A DNA stretch of 64,000 nucleotides. It comes from Girardinichthys multiradiatus. Lineage: Eukaryota > Chordata > Actinopteri > Cyprinodontiformes > Goodeidae. This document shows, piece by piece, positions 25,326-36,825 of the stretch. Made by a program: the position numbers and the translations under genes. Every line of letters starts with the position of its first letter. The stretch's first letter is position 1. The notes beneath the pieces were generated by a model. That model had not been told where the DNA came from, searched no databases, and saw only the letters and a list, made by a program, of their open reading frames with translations. Location of the stretch: assembly GCF_021462225.1 (NCBI RefSeq), contig NC_061818.1:18869462-18933461 (forward strand), in the 5' to 3' direction.

Positions 25326-27519
25326 GGTCTGTTTGACAAATAAGGCCCAATTCCATTTCCTTAAAAGGGCTTTATATTGTGGACACAAAAACATGAACCA
25401 TAAGATGACATTGCTAATCTTATCATCTGTTATTCTCTTCATTTCACACTACCTGTCCGATCATTCTCTTTATTGCCAGATGCATATTTTAAAGACCGGG
25501 CAGGAGCTGATAGACATATTGAGCTATTGCGGTTGTTAATGGTAATGATGTAGTGGTTTCTTTGAACACCTCGCTGCTATCCTGATTCATTGACTCCAGA
25601 TCCCATACAAGTAGCAGCTTAAGGATTTCACAAACTAACACAAAGACATGAAACTGGAATATACCCATACAAATACTCATTTGTGCATGTTAAAGATACA
25701 GACACATATTTGAGGGGAAAACAAATTTAAAGATGCAGAATTTTGCTAATCTCCGTAATGTAAGAAAATAGTTACCGATGCAGAAACATTTTAGCACATA
25801 CTTACACATTCACACCTGCATACCTAAACATGCTTCATCTCTACACACACACATTTACAAGCTGTGCTGACACATTAAAGGCACTCTGTTCCTCCTCCCC
25901 TCAAGGACTCTTGTAATTAGATTCCTACAGGCTGAGTTTCTCAATTTCATTGCAATTAATTGGAAACACACACAAAAGCACAAGGGCACATGCACACACA
26001 AAAGGGAAGGCTCCACAGGTCCAAGATTGTTGATCTCAAGCCGAGGTGTGTGCCACTGACTCTAATTATTAATTTCCTCCTTGCCCCCCCTCTTATGACT
26101 CATTTACCAATAAAGTCTTACTTTGCTTTATTAATTCTATCAAGCTGTCCCCTGCTCTATCAAGTCATGACCAAGGGAAAATCCAAAGGCGGATGTCTTG
26201 GTGTCCCTTTACTTATTGGACGGCCAGCAATGAGCTGCATATTAAGTATTGATGGATGCACAACTGCTTCAAACTGTCTTTATGCAGGTGCACACCCTGA
26301 AGGGTGAGAAAAAAAAAAGACAAATGTATGAAAAGCCACATGCTGCTCTTTGAGTGATATGAGTCTGATTGACGTTGACATCTCAGCCCAGGGCTTTCCG
26401 CAGGGTTAAAAGCTCTGATGCACCTGAAACCAGTGAACCAGTATTGTGATATTACTTTAGTTAAGACAAAACCAAAATAAAAAGCAGGTTATCTGCGCAT
26501 GGTGCGCTGTGAAACATTTTCAAGCCATAAAATTATATTTCAAATCATGCTGTTTTTATAGGACTCTCTCAGCATGACTGTGTTTTATTGAAAATACAAA
26601 AGTGGATCAAATAGTCAGTAGACAAGAATAACTATCAAATCGAAATGGACCTTGGATTTTCAAAAATGTAAGAACAACAAAAATGAATATTTCCTGTATT
26701 TCTTTTTTTTTACATTAAGGAAATAAAAACACAATAGACTAAACAACTGGTGACACCTTGCTTGCATTATCTCACAGCATTTGTAGAGTTCATATTCCAC
26801 TGGGCCCTTGACCAAAGCCCATCTGTCACAGGCTCTCTCTTTATCATTTTTCCTCATTCTTAGACAAATGACCAAACATTCACTGAATAATAAACAGAAC
26901 TGACTGGATGGATGGATGGATGGATTATGTAACATGTCCTATTGCAGTATCCTAAAAAAATTTTTTTTATTTTATTATACTCTTTCTTTATACAGGTAAA
27001 TCTCACTGGGACATAAAGTCTAATTATCAAGAACGTGTCTTAAAATATTACCAGATTATTCTCCTTCGTAAATAATTGGAGCAAGCAATTAAGAAAGGTA
27101 GTCTAAACTGTTGTGGGTACAGACACACACAGTGATCTAGACCATGAAACCTCTATTTTTGACAGCATTTCACTTCCCTGGAGATGTAACCAGCAACCCG
27201 GGGCAGTCCGACCGTTATTGCAGACATGCAGTTGGGAGAAGTCTGAAGACATCTTAACATTTTTATAATATGTCAATAATTAAATGGGCTTCATCTGGCC
27301 TGGTTAGCATTGTATAATATCAAGAATCAAATGAACCTTAGAGTGGAAAGCTGAGCTTTCAGTAATCAGGCTTTCCACCTTTGTGCCTAGCTCTAGGTCT
27401 AGACTTCAGATAATGATGCTCCTTCTGTTTTCCAACCCCAAGCATTGTCTTTCAATTCCAATTGACCAAGCAAGGATTTCTACCCCTATGTTGTGTGACA
27501 TAAACCAGATATTATACAG
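25326..27519. other. unassigned non-coding stretch
   Basis: No gene recognised. A short GGAT microsatellite lies at 26905-26925. The 25860-25960 segment, with aattagattcc and cattgcaattaattgg, has the look of a homeodomain-site-rich conserved non-coding element, but this cannot be tested from one sequence. Confidence 0.5.
26905..26925. repeat. (GGAT)n microsatellite
   Basis: About five uninterrupted GGAT units. Confidence 0.85.
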
Positions 27520-27521
27520 TA

Positions 27522-29131
27522 CAGACCAAAAGTTTGGACACACCTTCTCATTCAAAGAGTTTTCTTTATTTTCATGACTATGAATATTGTAGCTTCACGC
27601 TGAAGGCATCAAAACTATGAATTAACACATGTGGAATTATATACTGAACAAAAAAGTGTGAAACAACTGTCTTATATTCTAGGTTCTTGAAAGTAGCCAT
27701 CTTTTGCTTTGATTACTGCTCCGCACACTCTTGGCATTCTGTTGATGAGCTTCAAGAGGTAGTCACCTGAAATGGTTTTCCAACAGTCTTGAAGGAGTTC
27801 CCAGAGATGCTTAGCACTTGTTGGCCCTTTTGCTTTCACTCTGCGGTCCAGCTAATCCCAAACCATCTCGATTGGGTTCAGGTCCGGTGACTGTGGAGGC
27901 CAGGTCATCTGGCGCAGCACCCCATCACTCTCCTTCTTGGTCAAATAGCCCTTACACAGCCTGGAGGTGTGTTTGGGGTCATTGTCCTGTTGAAAAATAA
28001 ATGATGGTCCAACTAAACGCAAACCGGATGGAATAGCATGCTGCTGCAAGATGCTGTGGTAGCCATGCTGGTTCAGTATGCCTTCAATTTTGAATAAATC
28101 CCCAACAGTGTCACCAGCAAAGCACCCTCACACCATCAGACCTCCTCCTCCATGCTTCACAGTGGGAACCAGGCATGTAGAGTCCATCCGTTCACCTCTT
28201 CTGTGCCACACAAAGACACGGTGGTTGGAACCAAAGATCTCAAACTTGGACTCATCAGACCAAAGCACAGATTTCCACTGGTCTAATGCCCATTCCTTGT
28301 GTTCTTTATCCTAAACAAGTCTCTTCTGCTTGTTACCTGTCCTCAGCAGGGGTTTTCTAGCAGCTATTTTACCATGAAGGCCTGATTCACACAGTCTCCT
28401 CTTAACAGTTGTTCTAGAGATGTGTCTGCTGCTAGACCTCTGTGTGGCATTGACCTGTTCTCTAATCTGAGCTGCTGTTAATCTGCGATTTCTGAGGCTG
28501 GTGACTCGGATGAACTTATCGTCTGCAACAGAGGTGACTCTTGGTCTTCCTGTCCTGGGCCGGTCCTCATGTGAGCCAGTTTCTTTGTTGCGCTTGATGG
28601 TTTTTGCGACTGCACTCGGGGACACTTTCAAAGTTTTCCCAATTGTTCGGACTGACTGACCTTCATTTCTTAAAGTAATGATGGCCACTTGTTTTTCTTT
28701 ACTTAGCTTCTTTTTTCTTGCCATAATACAAATTCTAACAGTCTATTCAGTAGGACTATCAGCTGTGTACTGTATCCACCTCCTGCACAACACAACTGAT
28801 GGTCCCAACCCCATTTATAAGGCTTGAAATCCCACTTATTAAACCTGACAGGGCACACCTGTGAAGTGAAAACCATTTCAGGTGACTACTTCTTGAAGCT
28901 CATCAACAGAATGCCAAGATTGTGCGGAGCAGTAATCAAAGCAAAAGGTGGCTACTTTGAAGAACCTAGAATATAAGACATATTTTCAGTTGTTTCACAC
29001 TTTTTGTTCAGTATATAATTCCACGTGTTAATTCATAGTTTTGATGCCTTCAGTGTGAAGCTACAACATTCATAGTCATGAAAATAAAGAAAACTCTTTG
29101 AATGAGAAGATGTGTCCAAACTTTTGGTCTG
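27522..29131 (-). mobile_element. Tc1-like DD38E transposon (dead)
   Basis: Complete 1610-bp element flanked by TA (27520-27521 and 29132-29133). Its ends begin CAGACCAAAAGTTTGGACAC. The inverted repeats are long, about 260 bp (27522-27780 and 28868-29131), and the left one runs into the 3' end of the transposase gene. The spacing between the second Asp and the Glu is 38 residues, fitting the DD38E (Intruder) group. Elements with this terminus are widespread in fishes and have been discussed as horizontally transferred; that is background knowledge, not shown here. Confidence 0.95.
27672..28724 (-). pseudogene. DD38E transposase with three nonsense codons
   Basis: The frame runs from ATG at 28724 to TAA at 27672-27674, 350 codons, with no net frameshift. 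It opens MARKKKLSKEKQVAIITLRN and has a helix-turn-helix (SVRTIGKTLKVSPSAVAKTI) followed by the GRPR basic hook (RPRTGRPRVTS). Catalytic residues are WSDESKFE (first Asp), FQQDNDPKH (second Asp) and SPDLNPIEM (Glu). Three in-frame stops break it: TAG at 28311-28313, TGA near 28125, and TAG at 27852-27854. At the first two a Trp codon is expected in the family. All three are single-base changes. The last 36 or so codons lie within the left inverted repeat. Inactive. Confidence 0.95.
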
Positions 29132-29428
29132 TACTGTACATCTTTCAGGGCACTTCTTAAAAAAATCCATGGAAATACTGGATATTTGGCATGCTAAAGA
29201 CATGTGAATACAAAGCTTTGCTAACATATCTATACACTTAAAAAATTTAACATTTTGTTACTTTACAACCACAAACTTCAATACATGTTGTGTGAAAGAC
29301 CAACCCAACCTAGTGCATAATTGTGAAGTGGAAATTAAATGAGTCAATATCTTGTAGAACTACATTTTTCTGCAATTACAGCTGCAGGTAATTTGGCATA
29401 TGTCTCTACCAGCCTTGTCAATCTAGAG

Positions 29429-31464
29429 CAGTGTTTCTCAAACGTTTTCAGGCTGAGGATCACTTAACCACTCAACAAGCACTCACGGACCACCTAACTT
29501 CAATGTCATCACTTTAATATTTACAACCTGAAATAAATATATAAGTCTCTTAACTAATTCATTGTTGTCTTCTGTTCTTCCTAATGAGAAGGGTGGTGCT
29601 GTTTTTTCTGGGATATGAGTGAATAAATGTCTGGCTCCAAACTGGATAATTTTAGTCTCATGTCGTAGTCCACACTAATCCATTTGCACTTCTTTGTTTT
29701 CAGGCCAACAAGTGTAGAAAATCCCACTTCACAATTGTAAGTGGATGGAAATGGCATCAAGAATTTCAGAGCAGAGTCAGCCAGCTCAGGATGCTCAGGT
29801 TGAATGTGGAGGCAAAAGTCTGTTAAAACCTTCTCCCTGAAAATTGTCTTCAGTGTCCCATCTGATGCAATCTCCACAAGGCTCTCTACCTGTCTTGGTT
29901 TAGAACTGACTTGTTCAACATAAATTTTATTCCCAGATGGATTTCTAATCCACTCAAAGCTTGTGTATAAATGTGGGAAATATATTCTCATCTGTGAGTG
30001 GAGGTCTTTCAAATGTTGCTTTAAGGGTGCAACTGTGCTCCCATCCATGTCCTCTCCAGCAGCAGGGATAAAGTCTGTGAGTGTTGGAAAACTGTCAAAT
30101 TCTCTGCGATCAAGACGGCTGCACCACAATTCCATCTTGAGATGTGTGGCTTTAATTTTGTCCAGGACATTGAATATGGTGACAACCAATGTGTTGAGAG
30201 TGCTGAAAATATCAACTAAGTATGCCAATTTTGCGAGCCACTGGAAATCATGCACCTTGTCATACAGTTCGTTAGTATGGCCCAGGAAGAGTTTTACCTC
30301 ATCTCGAAGTTCAAATAGAGGGGTGAGAACCTTTCTGCGTGATAACCAGTGAACCTCTGTGTGTTCGCTTCCCATTTCCTTACACAGCACCCTCACAACT
30401 GCAGATGGTGCAACTTCAGGAACATGCGCAACCAATCCTTTTTGTTTTCAAGTCATGGCAGTTGTGACACATCTTGACCAGTCCAGGTTATTTCTCAGAA
30501 GAAAACTAATTAAGTGAATGGAAAATTGCTTCTCCTGTGGTGTTAGTTGGCAGGGAATGACAGGCATAAATGTATCTTACATAGCTCAGCAGACTTGCCT
30601 CATTCCCTATGTCAGTAGATTCATCCAACTGTAGTGAGAAGAATTGGCTTTGGCGTAAATGTGTCACTTTCAGCCATGGATTTTATGCATCGTCGAACAT
30701 CGAAGATGAATTCAGTCAATTTTTTTACCAAGTATTTTGTTAGTCATGACTTTTGCAGCTGGTTTAATTAAAGTCTCACCTATTGAATGAGGCTTTCCTG
30801 CTTTGACAATCAAGGGGGATACTTCATATGAAGCCTCTGTAGCTTTTGTGATTTCCCCTGGTGCAAAAAACTCAGAAGTCTCCTTCATAGTATGCTTTCT
30901 TAGTTCATCGTGTTTTCTTTCAAACAATCCAATAGGTTTCCCCACATACTCTTTGTGTTTAGTTTCCAAGTTTCGTTTTAACTTTGCAGGTTTCATAGCC
31001 TCATTAGCTAACATTTCATGACACAGAACACAGAACGTGGTTTTGGGTCATCCTCAAGACCAGTCCAAAAAAATCCAAATTGTATGTAATCATCATGGTA
31101 TTTTCGTCTTACCTTGGCAGTGGATTTTCCGCACCCATGTCGAATTTGCGCTGGGGTAGTTTTTGAAGATATTGCTGAAGTTAAACCTTGGTCCTCCTGG
31201 GACTCAATAGCAATACTTGAAAGGATACTGCTTGCATTAGCTTCTAGATTTTGCACTTTCCCTGTAGTGTCGGATGTTTCTTCACTTTTTCTTTTTAGCG
31301 ACCCAGTCCTATTTCTTATTATTTTTAAACACAATCCTTTGGTGGGCTAACTGCACAGGTCGCACTTTCTTGACTTCACGGCAAAAAACAGAAGTACCTT
31401 GGGGACCACTAGGGGGCGATTGCGGACCACCAGTGGTCCAGGAACCACACTTTGAGAAAGATTG
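29429..31464 (-). mobile_element. hAT transposon, 2036 bp, decayed
   Basis: The ends are imperfect inverted repeats: CAGTGTTTCTCAAAC at the left and, inverted, CAATCTTTCTCAAAG at the right. It is flanked by an 8-bp target duplication, ATCTAGAG (29421-29428) versus ATATAGAG (31465-31472), with one mismatch. Eight bases is the hAT signature. The undamaged target sequence of the host Tc1 family reads ATCTAGAG, so the right copy carries the mutation. The right end holds CCACTAGGGGGCGA (31406-31419), a strong CTCF-like motif. Confidence 0.93.
29581..31334 (-). pseudogene. hAT transposase (ZBED5/FAM200-like), broken
   Basis: Minus-strand coding remains in three main blocks. Block 1 (31334 to about 31010) has KVRRKYHDDYIQFGF, typical just before the zinc finger. 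A frameshift near 31038 splits the finger CVLCHEML...LKRNLETKH. Block 2 (31014-30712) continues through KPAKLKRNLETKH to GETLIKPAAK. A broken linking part (30711-30436) includes FSLQLDESTD, the Asp-containing hAT core motif. Block 3 (30435-29581, 284 codons open) contains TEVHWLSRRKVL, WIRNPSG and the C-terminal hAT dimerisation region (PSTYNCEVGFSTLVGLKTKK). The layout resembles the Charlie-type family from which host proteins ZBED5 and FAM200 derive. At least two frameshifts make it inactive. Confidence 0.88.
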
Positions 31465-31949
31465 ATATAGAGACTGAAATGTATGCAAAATAGGTTAAAA
31501 TCAGTCAGATCTTCAGCAGATTCCCATTTGGATATGGACTGTAGCTAGGATATTGTAACACACCAATATGCATCTAGACGTCTCATATGGCTGTATACTT
31601 AGGGTTATTTTCCTGCTGAAAGGTGAACCTCCAACTCAATCTCAACTCTTTTTCACCCTTTAACATATTTTGTTTCAAGTTTGCCCTGTATTTAGCTTTA
31701 GCTATCTTCCCATCAACTCTCACCATTTCTGTCTCTCTTGAAGAAGAGAATCCCCACAGCATGATTCTGCCAGCACCATGTTTTATGGGCATCTCTGAAA
31801 AGGTTCAGAATTGTTCAATAGTCTTTCCATTTTTAGAGAGCTTAAATCACAGATTCAAACTTCACCACAACTTCCCCCTTGACCCATCAGGTGTGTTTCT
31901 TGGTCTTCACAATGCTGTTTGCAGCATAAACAGAACAATATATACATAC

Positions 31950-32125
31950 TTTTTTAGGGATATAAGTGGCCTTTATTGACAGTAACAAGACAGTAAATGG
32001 GCAGAGAGAGAAGGGAGAAAGACATGCAGCAATGGCCTCAATGTCAGGAATCGAAGCCAGGAAGGCTGCGTAGAGGACTATATGCTCTTTATACATTATG
32101 CCCGCTCAACCTCTAGAACAAGCAA
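31950..32125 (-). mobile_element. tRNA-derived SINE (family 2)
   Basis: Same family as 44709-44899. On the minus strand it has a tRNA-like head with a box B-like GGCTTCGATTCC, then gctgcatgtctttctccc, a polypyrimidine stretch, and 'caataaaggccactta' before an A-rich tail. It sits within the old Tc1 relic, interrupting it near 31950. The target duplication could not be resolved. Confidence 0.8.
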
Positions 32126-32245
32126 TGCCTAAGCAATACTTATATTTAGATTAAATTACATACAGGAAGACCCTGTTTAACAATTACGTGACATCAGATG
32201 CATCACTTTTCAGATTTTCATTTGTTTTATTTCTGGTTAGCTTAG

Positions 32246-33804
32246 TTCTGGTGGGAATAGTTTTGCAAGGCATATATGAGGCAGGGAATACATACCTCAG
32301 ACTTGAGTAACAAGATGGAGCAGACAATCATTAGTATTTTTAGAACTGCTAGCCTCCCAGAAAACACTTTTTTGTAAATGTTAAGTTCTCCCTGCCTTTT
32401 GGTCTGTGCTGCTTGTTAACAGTAGCTTAAGGAGAGGTGAGGCACACAGGGATAAAAAGAGGAAATAATAACTTTTTGAGGAGTTGAGAAAAAAAGTTGT
32501 AGATGTGAATGAATACCATGACATGCATATACCAAAAAGATAAGGAGAAAACAAGATGAATATGAAGTGTATTGAATGCCTCTTGGTGTTTCTTTAGGGA
32601 ATGATTCACATCATCATTAAGTCGAGCCTCTAGATTGTTGCAGCAGTGTTGCAAAAAACCTGCAATGGACTAAAGTATTTATAAAATGCACTATTGATTT
32701 TGGCTATACCATGAAGGCTGCGAAGTCTGTTATCACATCAAAAACAGATACATTTTTAATTATAGAGAAATTTAAACATAAAAGACAAGTTGTAATCTAC
32801 TCAGTGGATGCATTTTATTGTTAATGGTGAAAGAAGACTGCAAATAAAATAAGTATTCTGAGTAATTAAACAAACATTTTGGGCAAACATACATCACAGG
32901 TAAAATGTCTAGGGTGTGTTCACCCAAAAGTTGAAAGCTAATGTCTTAAAGTAAAAAAAAAGTTACAAACTAATAGGAAGCATATAGTAGAAAAACATGT
33001 TGTGCAGAGTGCTGCAGTGAGATATTTTAGTTGTAGGTGGCTCTAACTTTAACTCTAATGACAAGTGAAAGAGAGAAAGAAGAGTGCATAGAGAGACTAA
33101 AAGAAGTGAAATCAATGTATCCCTTTTCCCCCGTATGCTTATTTTCTACTGAATAAGCAATCACTGGCAAAATTACTGATGTCGCCAAGTGCACCACTCT
33201 AAAAATCCAACCTTCCAAACGCAAACATATCTCACATCAAGAGTGTCAGGCAAAAAGACAAAGGATACAAAAACCTACCAAAAAAAAAGAACTATGGGAA
33301 CATTTGTTAGACAGAAAAAAGAGAGGAACATCCACAACTGACACACAAAATGGGAGGTGGAGATGTATCAGGTAAAAATAAACGACGTACTGAATGTGGG
33401 TAGACTTTGAAGATCAGCATGTGAATCATTCCTTTTTGTAACTGCATCAGCTTTTTGTAACTGTGCATCAGCTGAGCAACACAGTGAAAACACTATGCTG
33501 CTTAGCCACGGTTTTGAATATGAGTTTGCATAAGTAAATACACAGTGGATGTATGTTTCATTCAACCACTGCAATCTGAGACAAATTGTTCAGCACTCTG
33601 AACTCCAAGGAGCTTATGCTCATAGTAATGGGGACCTGATTATGTTATAGAATGCTAGAGCAAAGAAGAAAAGGAACATCCTTAAGTGCCAGTTTATCCC
33701 TTTGAAACATAATTTTAAATAGGTTTTCTGCCTTCATTGAGTGGTTAAAGGATAATTCTTTATTTATCATTAATGTACTTACATTTGTGATCCTACATAA
33801 GCAT
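32246..33804. other. unassigned non-coding stretch
   Basis: Nothing assignable; AT-rich with purine-rich patches near 33050-33100 and 33300. Confidence 0.55.
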
Positions 33805-33805
33805 A

Positions 33806-33985
33806 CACTGATCAGGCACTACAGTATGACTTCATGCTTATTAGCGTGTTGCCCCCGTCTTTTACTGCCAAAATAGCCCTAACTTATCAAAGCATGGACT
33901 TCAGTGGAGTTTTGGAAGTGTACTGTTATGTTTTTCACCAAGATATTAGCAGCAGATCTTTAAAGTCCTGTATATGATGACTGTT
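33806..33985 (-). mobile_element. Tc1 relic, one end only
   Basis: About 180 bp that match one end of the Tc1 family also represented at 50608-51612. It starts after TA (33804-33805) with CACTGATCAGGCACTACAGT and continues through 'tttactgccaaaatagccct' and 'caccaagatattagcagcag' (the transposase C-terminus read from the opposite strand). The remainder of the element is deleted. Confidence 0.75.
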
Positions 33986-34826
33986 AACTGCCTCGTTGCC
34001 TCGCAGAAAGAAGCTCCTGGGTTAACGTTGTTGTTGAATAAAAGAAAGGAAGTCAGTAAAAGAACAACCATATAATCTAAAGCTGCAATTGGACAATTCT
34101 TGCTGCGATAGGTAAAAAAGCATCTCAAAATGTAAAGTTTATACAACTTTCAATCAGTTAGAGGTGCAGGAGACTGCATCAGTTTGTGCTTCTGCTTACC
34201 AAATCCAGAAATCTGAGGATGCAGTGATGGCTGAAATATTAGATTTGATGACTTGTAAGCCTGACCTGATTTGCTGAGCTTCACAGATGGCATGTACAGA
34301 ATTTGGCCCAAACAGCTTCAACCGCAACAGCACTTACCATGTGTCCACAGTCATGCTGGCTGTTGGTGGCAGACAATTTTTTTTGTAGGGTGGGATGTTG
34401 GGGGAGGCACACTTTGGCCTCAAAACTAATTGGTTTATGCTGCAAAGTATTCCTTTTGTCAAACCACCATGCCATGTTATGAAATTACCCCTATTTTCAT
34501 AAGTAAGTCCAGCTTCATAGAGCTTTACATTAGGAAACAAGAGTTTTCCAAGCAGTTTTTGAACCCTTCAGTGAGTTAGCGACACCTTCCACTTACTATA
34601 TTCAAAAAAGTTAATTTGGACAAGGAAAATGCATATGTGCAACTGAAAGACATTGCAAAACATTTACGTTATCTGATCTAAAATCTTAAGATTTTTCCAA
34701 AATGTTACCAAAAGCAGTTTTCCGTTCAGTGGAAGACCATTAACATTGCATATAGGTAAGGTTAAGATGTGTCCACCTGATGTCATCATATGTTCTTCTT
34801 GCTTTGCATTTGCTGCTGACTTCTTA
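33986..34826. other. unassigned non-coding stretch
   Basis: Nothing assignable. Confidence 0.55.
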
Positions 34827-34828
34827 TA

Positions 34829-36395
34829 CAGGTCCTTCTCAAAATATTAGCATATTGTGATAAAGTTCATTATTTTCCATAATGTCATGATGAAAATTTA
34901 ACATTCATATATTTTAGATTCATTGCACACTAACTGAAATATTTCAGGTCGTTTATTGTCTTAATACGAATGATTTTGGCATACAGCTCATGAAAACCCA
35001 AAATTCCTATCTCACAAAATTAGCATATTTCATCCGACCAATAAAAGAAAAGTGTTTTTAATACAAAAAACGTCAACCTTCAAATAATCATGTACAGTTA
35101 TGCACTCAATACTTGGTCGGGAATCCTTTGGCAGAAATGACTGCTTCAATGCGGCGTGGCATGGAGGCAATCAGCCTGTGGCACTGCTGAGGTCTTATGG
35201 AGGCCCAGGATGCTTCGATAGCGGCCTTTAGCTCATCCAGAGTGTTGGGTCTTGAGTCTCTCAACATTCTCTTCACAATATCCCACAGATTCTCTATGGG
35301 GTTCAGGTCAGGAGAGTTGGCAGGCCAATTGAGCACAGTGATACCATGGTCAGTAAACCATTTACCAGTGGTTTTGGCACTGTGAGCAGGTGCCAGGTCG
35401 TGCTGAAAAATGAAATCTTCATCTCCATAAAGCTTTTCAGCAGATGGAAGCATGAAGTGCTCCAAAATCTCCTGATAGCTAGCTGCATTGACCCTGCCCT
35501 TGATAAAACACAGTGGACCAACACCAGCAGCTGACACGGCACCCCAGACCATCACTGACTGTGGGTACTTGACACTGGACTTCTGGCATTTTGGCATTCC
35601 TTCTCCCCAGTCTTCCTCCAGACTCTGGCACCTTGATTTCCGAATGACATGCAGAATTTGCTTTCATCTAAAAAAAGTACTTTGGACCACTGAGCAACAG
35701 TCCAGTGCTGCTTCTCTGTAGCCCAGGTCTGGGGAATGCGGCACCTGTAGCCCATTTCCTGCACACACCTGTGCACGGTGGCTCTGGATGTTTCTACTCC
35801 AGACTCAGTCCATTGCTTCCGCAGGTCCCCCAAGGTCTGGAATCGGCCCTTCTCCACAATCTTCCTCAGAGTCCGGTCACCTCTTCTCGTTGTGCAGCGT
35901 TTTCTGCCACACTTTTTCCTTCCCACAGACTTCCCACTGAGGTGCCTTGATACAGCACTCTGGGAACAGCCTATTCGTTCAGAAATTTCTTTCTGTGTCT
36001 TACCCTCTTGCTTGAGGGTGTCAATAGTGGCCTTCTGGACAGCAGTCAGGTCAGCAGTCTTACCCATGATTGGGGTTTTGAGTGATGAACCAGGCTGGGA
36101 GTTTTAAAGGCCCCAGGAATCTTTTGCAGGTGTTTAGAGTTAACTCGTTGATTCAGATGATTAGGTTCATAGCTCGTTTAGAGACCCTTTTAATGATATG
36201 CTAATTTTGTGAGATAGGAATTTTGGGTTTTCATGAGCTGTATGCCAAAATCATCTGTATTAAGACAATAAAAGACCTGAAATATTTCAGTTAGTGTGCA
36301 ATGAATCTAAAATATATGAATGTTAAATTTTCATCATGACATTATGGAAAATAATGAACTTTATCACAATATGCTAATATTTTGAGAAGGACCTG
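34829..36395 (-). mobile_element. Tc1-like DD34E transposon, copy 2 (dead)
   Basis: Complete 1567-bp element flanked by TA (34827-34828 and 36396-36397). The 200-bp inverted repeats are at 34829-35028 and 36196-36395. It is nearly identical to copy 1 and to the intact copy at 59082-61058. Its length differs from the SINE-free intact copy by exactly the indels seen by eye (42 + 1 bp lost here, 3 bp lost in the right repeat of the intact copy). Confidence 0.97.
35106..36067 (-). pseudogene. DD34E transposase, one frameshift and 42-bp deletion
   Basis: Start ATG at 36067 (MGKTADLTAVQKATI), stop TGA at 35106-35108. The first 171 codons are open, including the helix-turn-helix (ISERIGCSQSAVSRHL) and the first catalytic Asp, here in LFLDESK. 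A 1-bp loss near 35598 shifts the frame; the rest (MPKCQKSSVKYPQ to FPTKY, 163 codons) is open and holds FQHDLAPAH and SPDLNPIEN. The 42-bp in-frame deletion removes the 14 residues between RIPQ and TWATEK. Both lesions are shared base for base with copy 1. Otherwise it is the better preserved of the two dead copies. Confidence 0.96.
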
Positions 36396-36397
36396 TA

Positions 36398-36825
36398 TGT
36401 CAAATAGCAATGTGACACATTCTGTACTGGACTAATGGGTGCCTTTGGGAAAATTCAAAGGGTATTTCAGCTCTGGTTACTGTGGATGATTTAATACGGT
36501 CACATTGAATTATTTATCTCAGTTTATAAACCTTTAATATTTGCATGGGAAATTTAATAAAAAGGCATATTAATAATGTTGTGGTTATCACTTTTTGCTC
36601 ATAGTTTGATTGTTTTCCCTGTATCTGCGTACAGTAGATACATTCAATGCACATGAATGTGAAAATGTATGTGTCAGCGGTCATATTGAATGGTGATTTT
36701 TCAAGCATGTACAACCCTCTTGCCTTCTGATTGCTAGAGAATGAATAAGTAAAATATGTTTTCATCTTTCTATTGAATATGCTCAATGATACTTTAGCCT
36801 GAGCTTTTTGAAAACAAAATGCATT
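36398..36825. other. unassigned non-coding stretch
   Basis: Nothing assignable. Confidence 0.55.

Larger units (their letters stand above)
29229..32245 (-). mobile_element. old Tc1 relic hosting a hAT and a SINE
   Basis: Pieces of one decayed Tc1 copy flank two younger insertions. Left piece 29229-29428: TIR-like 'acattttgttactttacaac' and 'gtgaagtgg', then 'tgcaattacagctgca'. Middle piece 31465-31949: minus-strand KHGAGRIMLWGFSS and FTFQQENNPKYTA, where QQEN replaces the expected catalytic QQDN. Right piece 32126-32245: 'gattaaattacatacagg'. The order matches a very common fish Tc1 family as I recall it. The pieces join logically once the insertions are removed. No intact frame remains. Confidence 0.8.
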
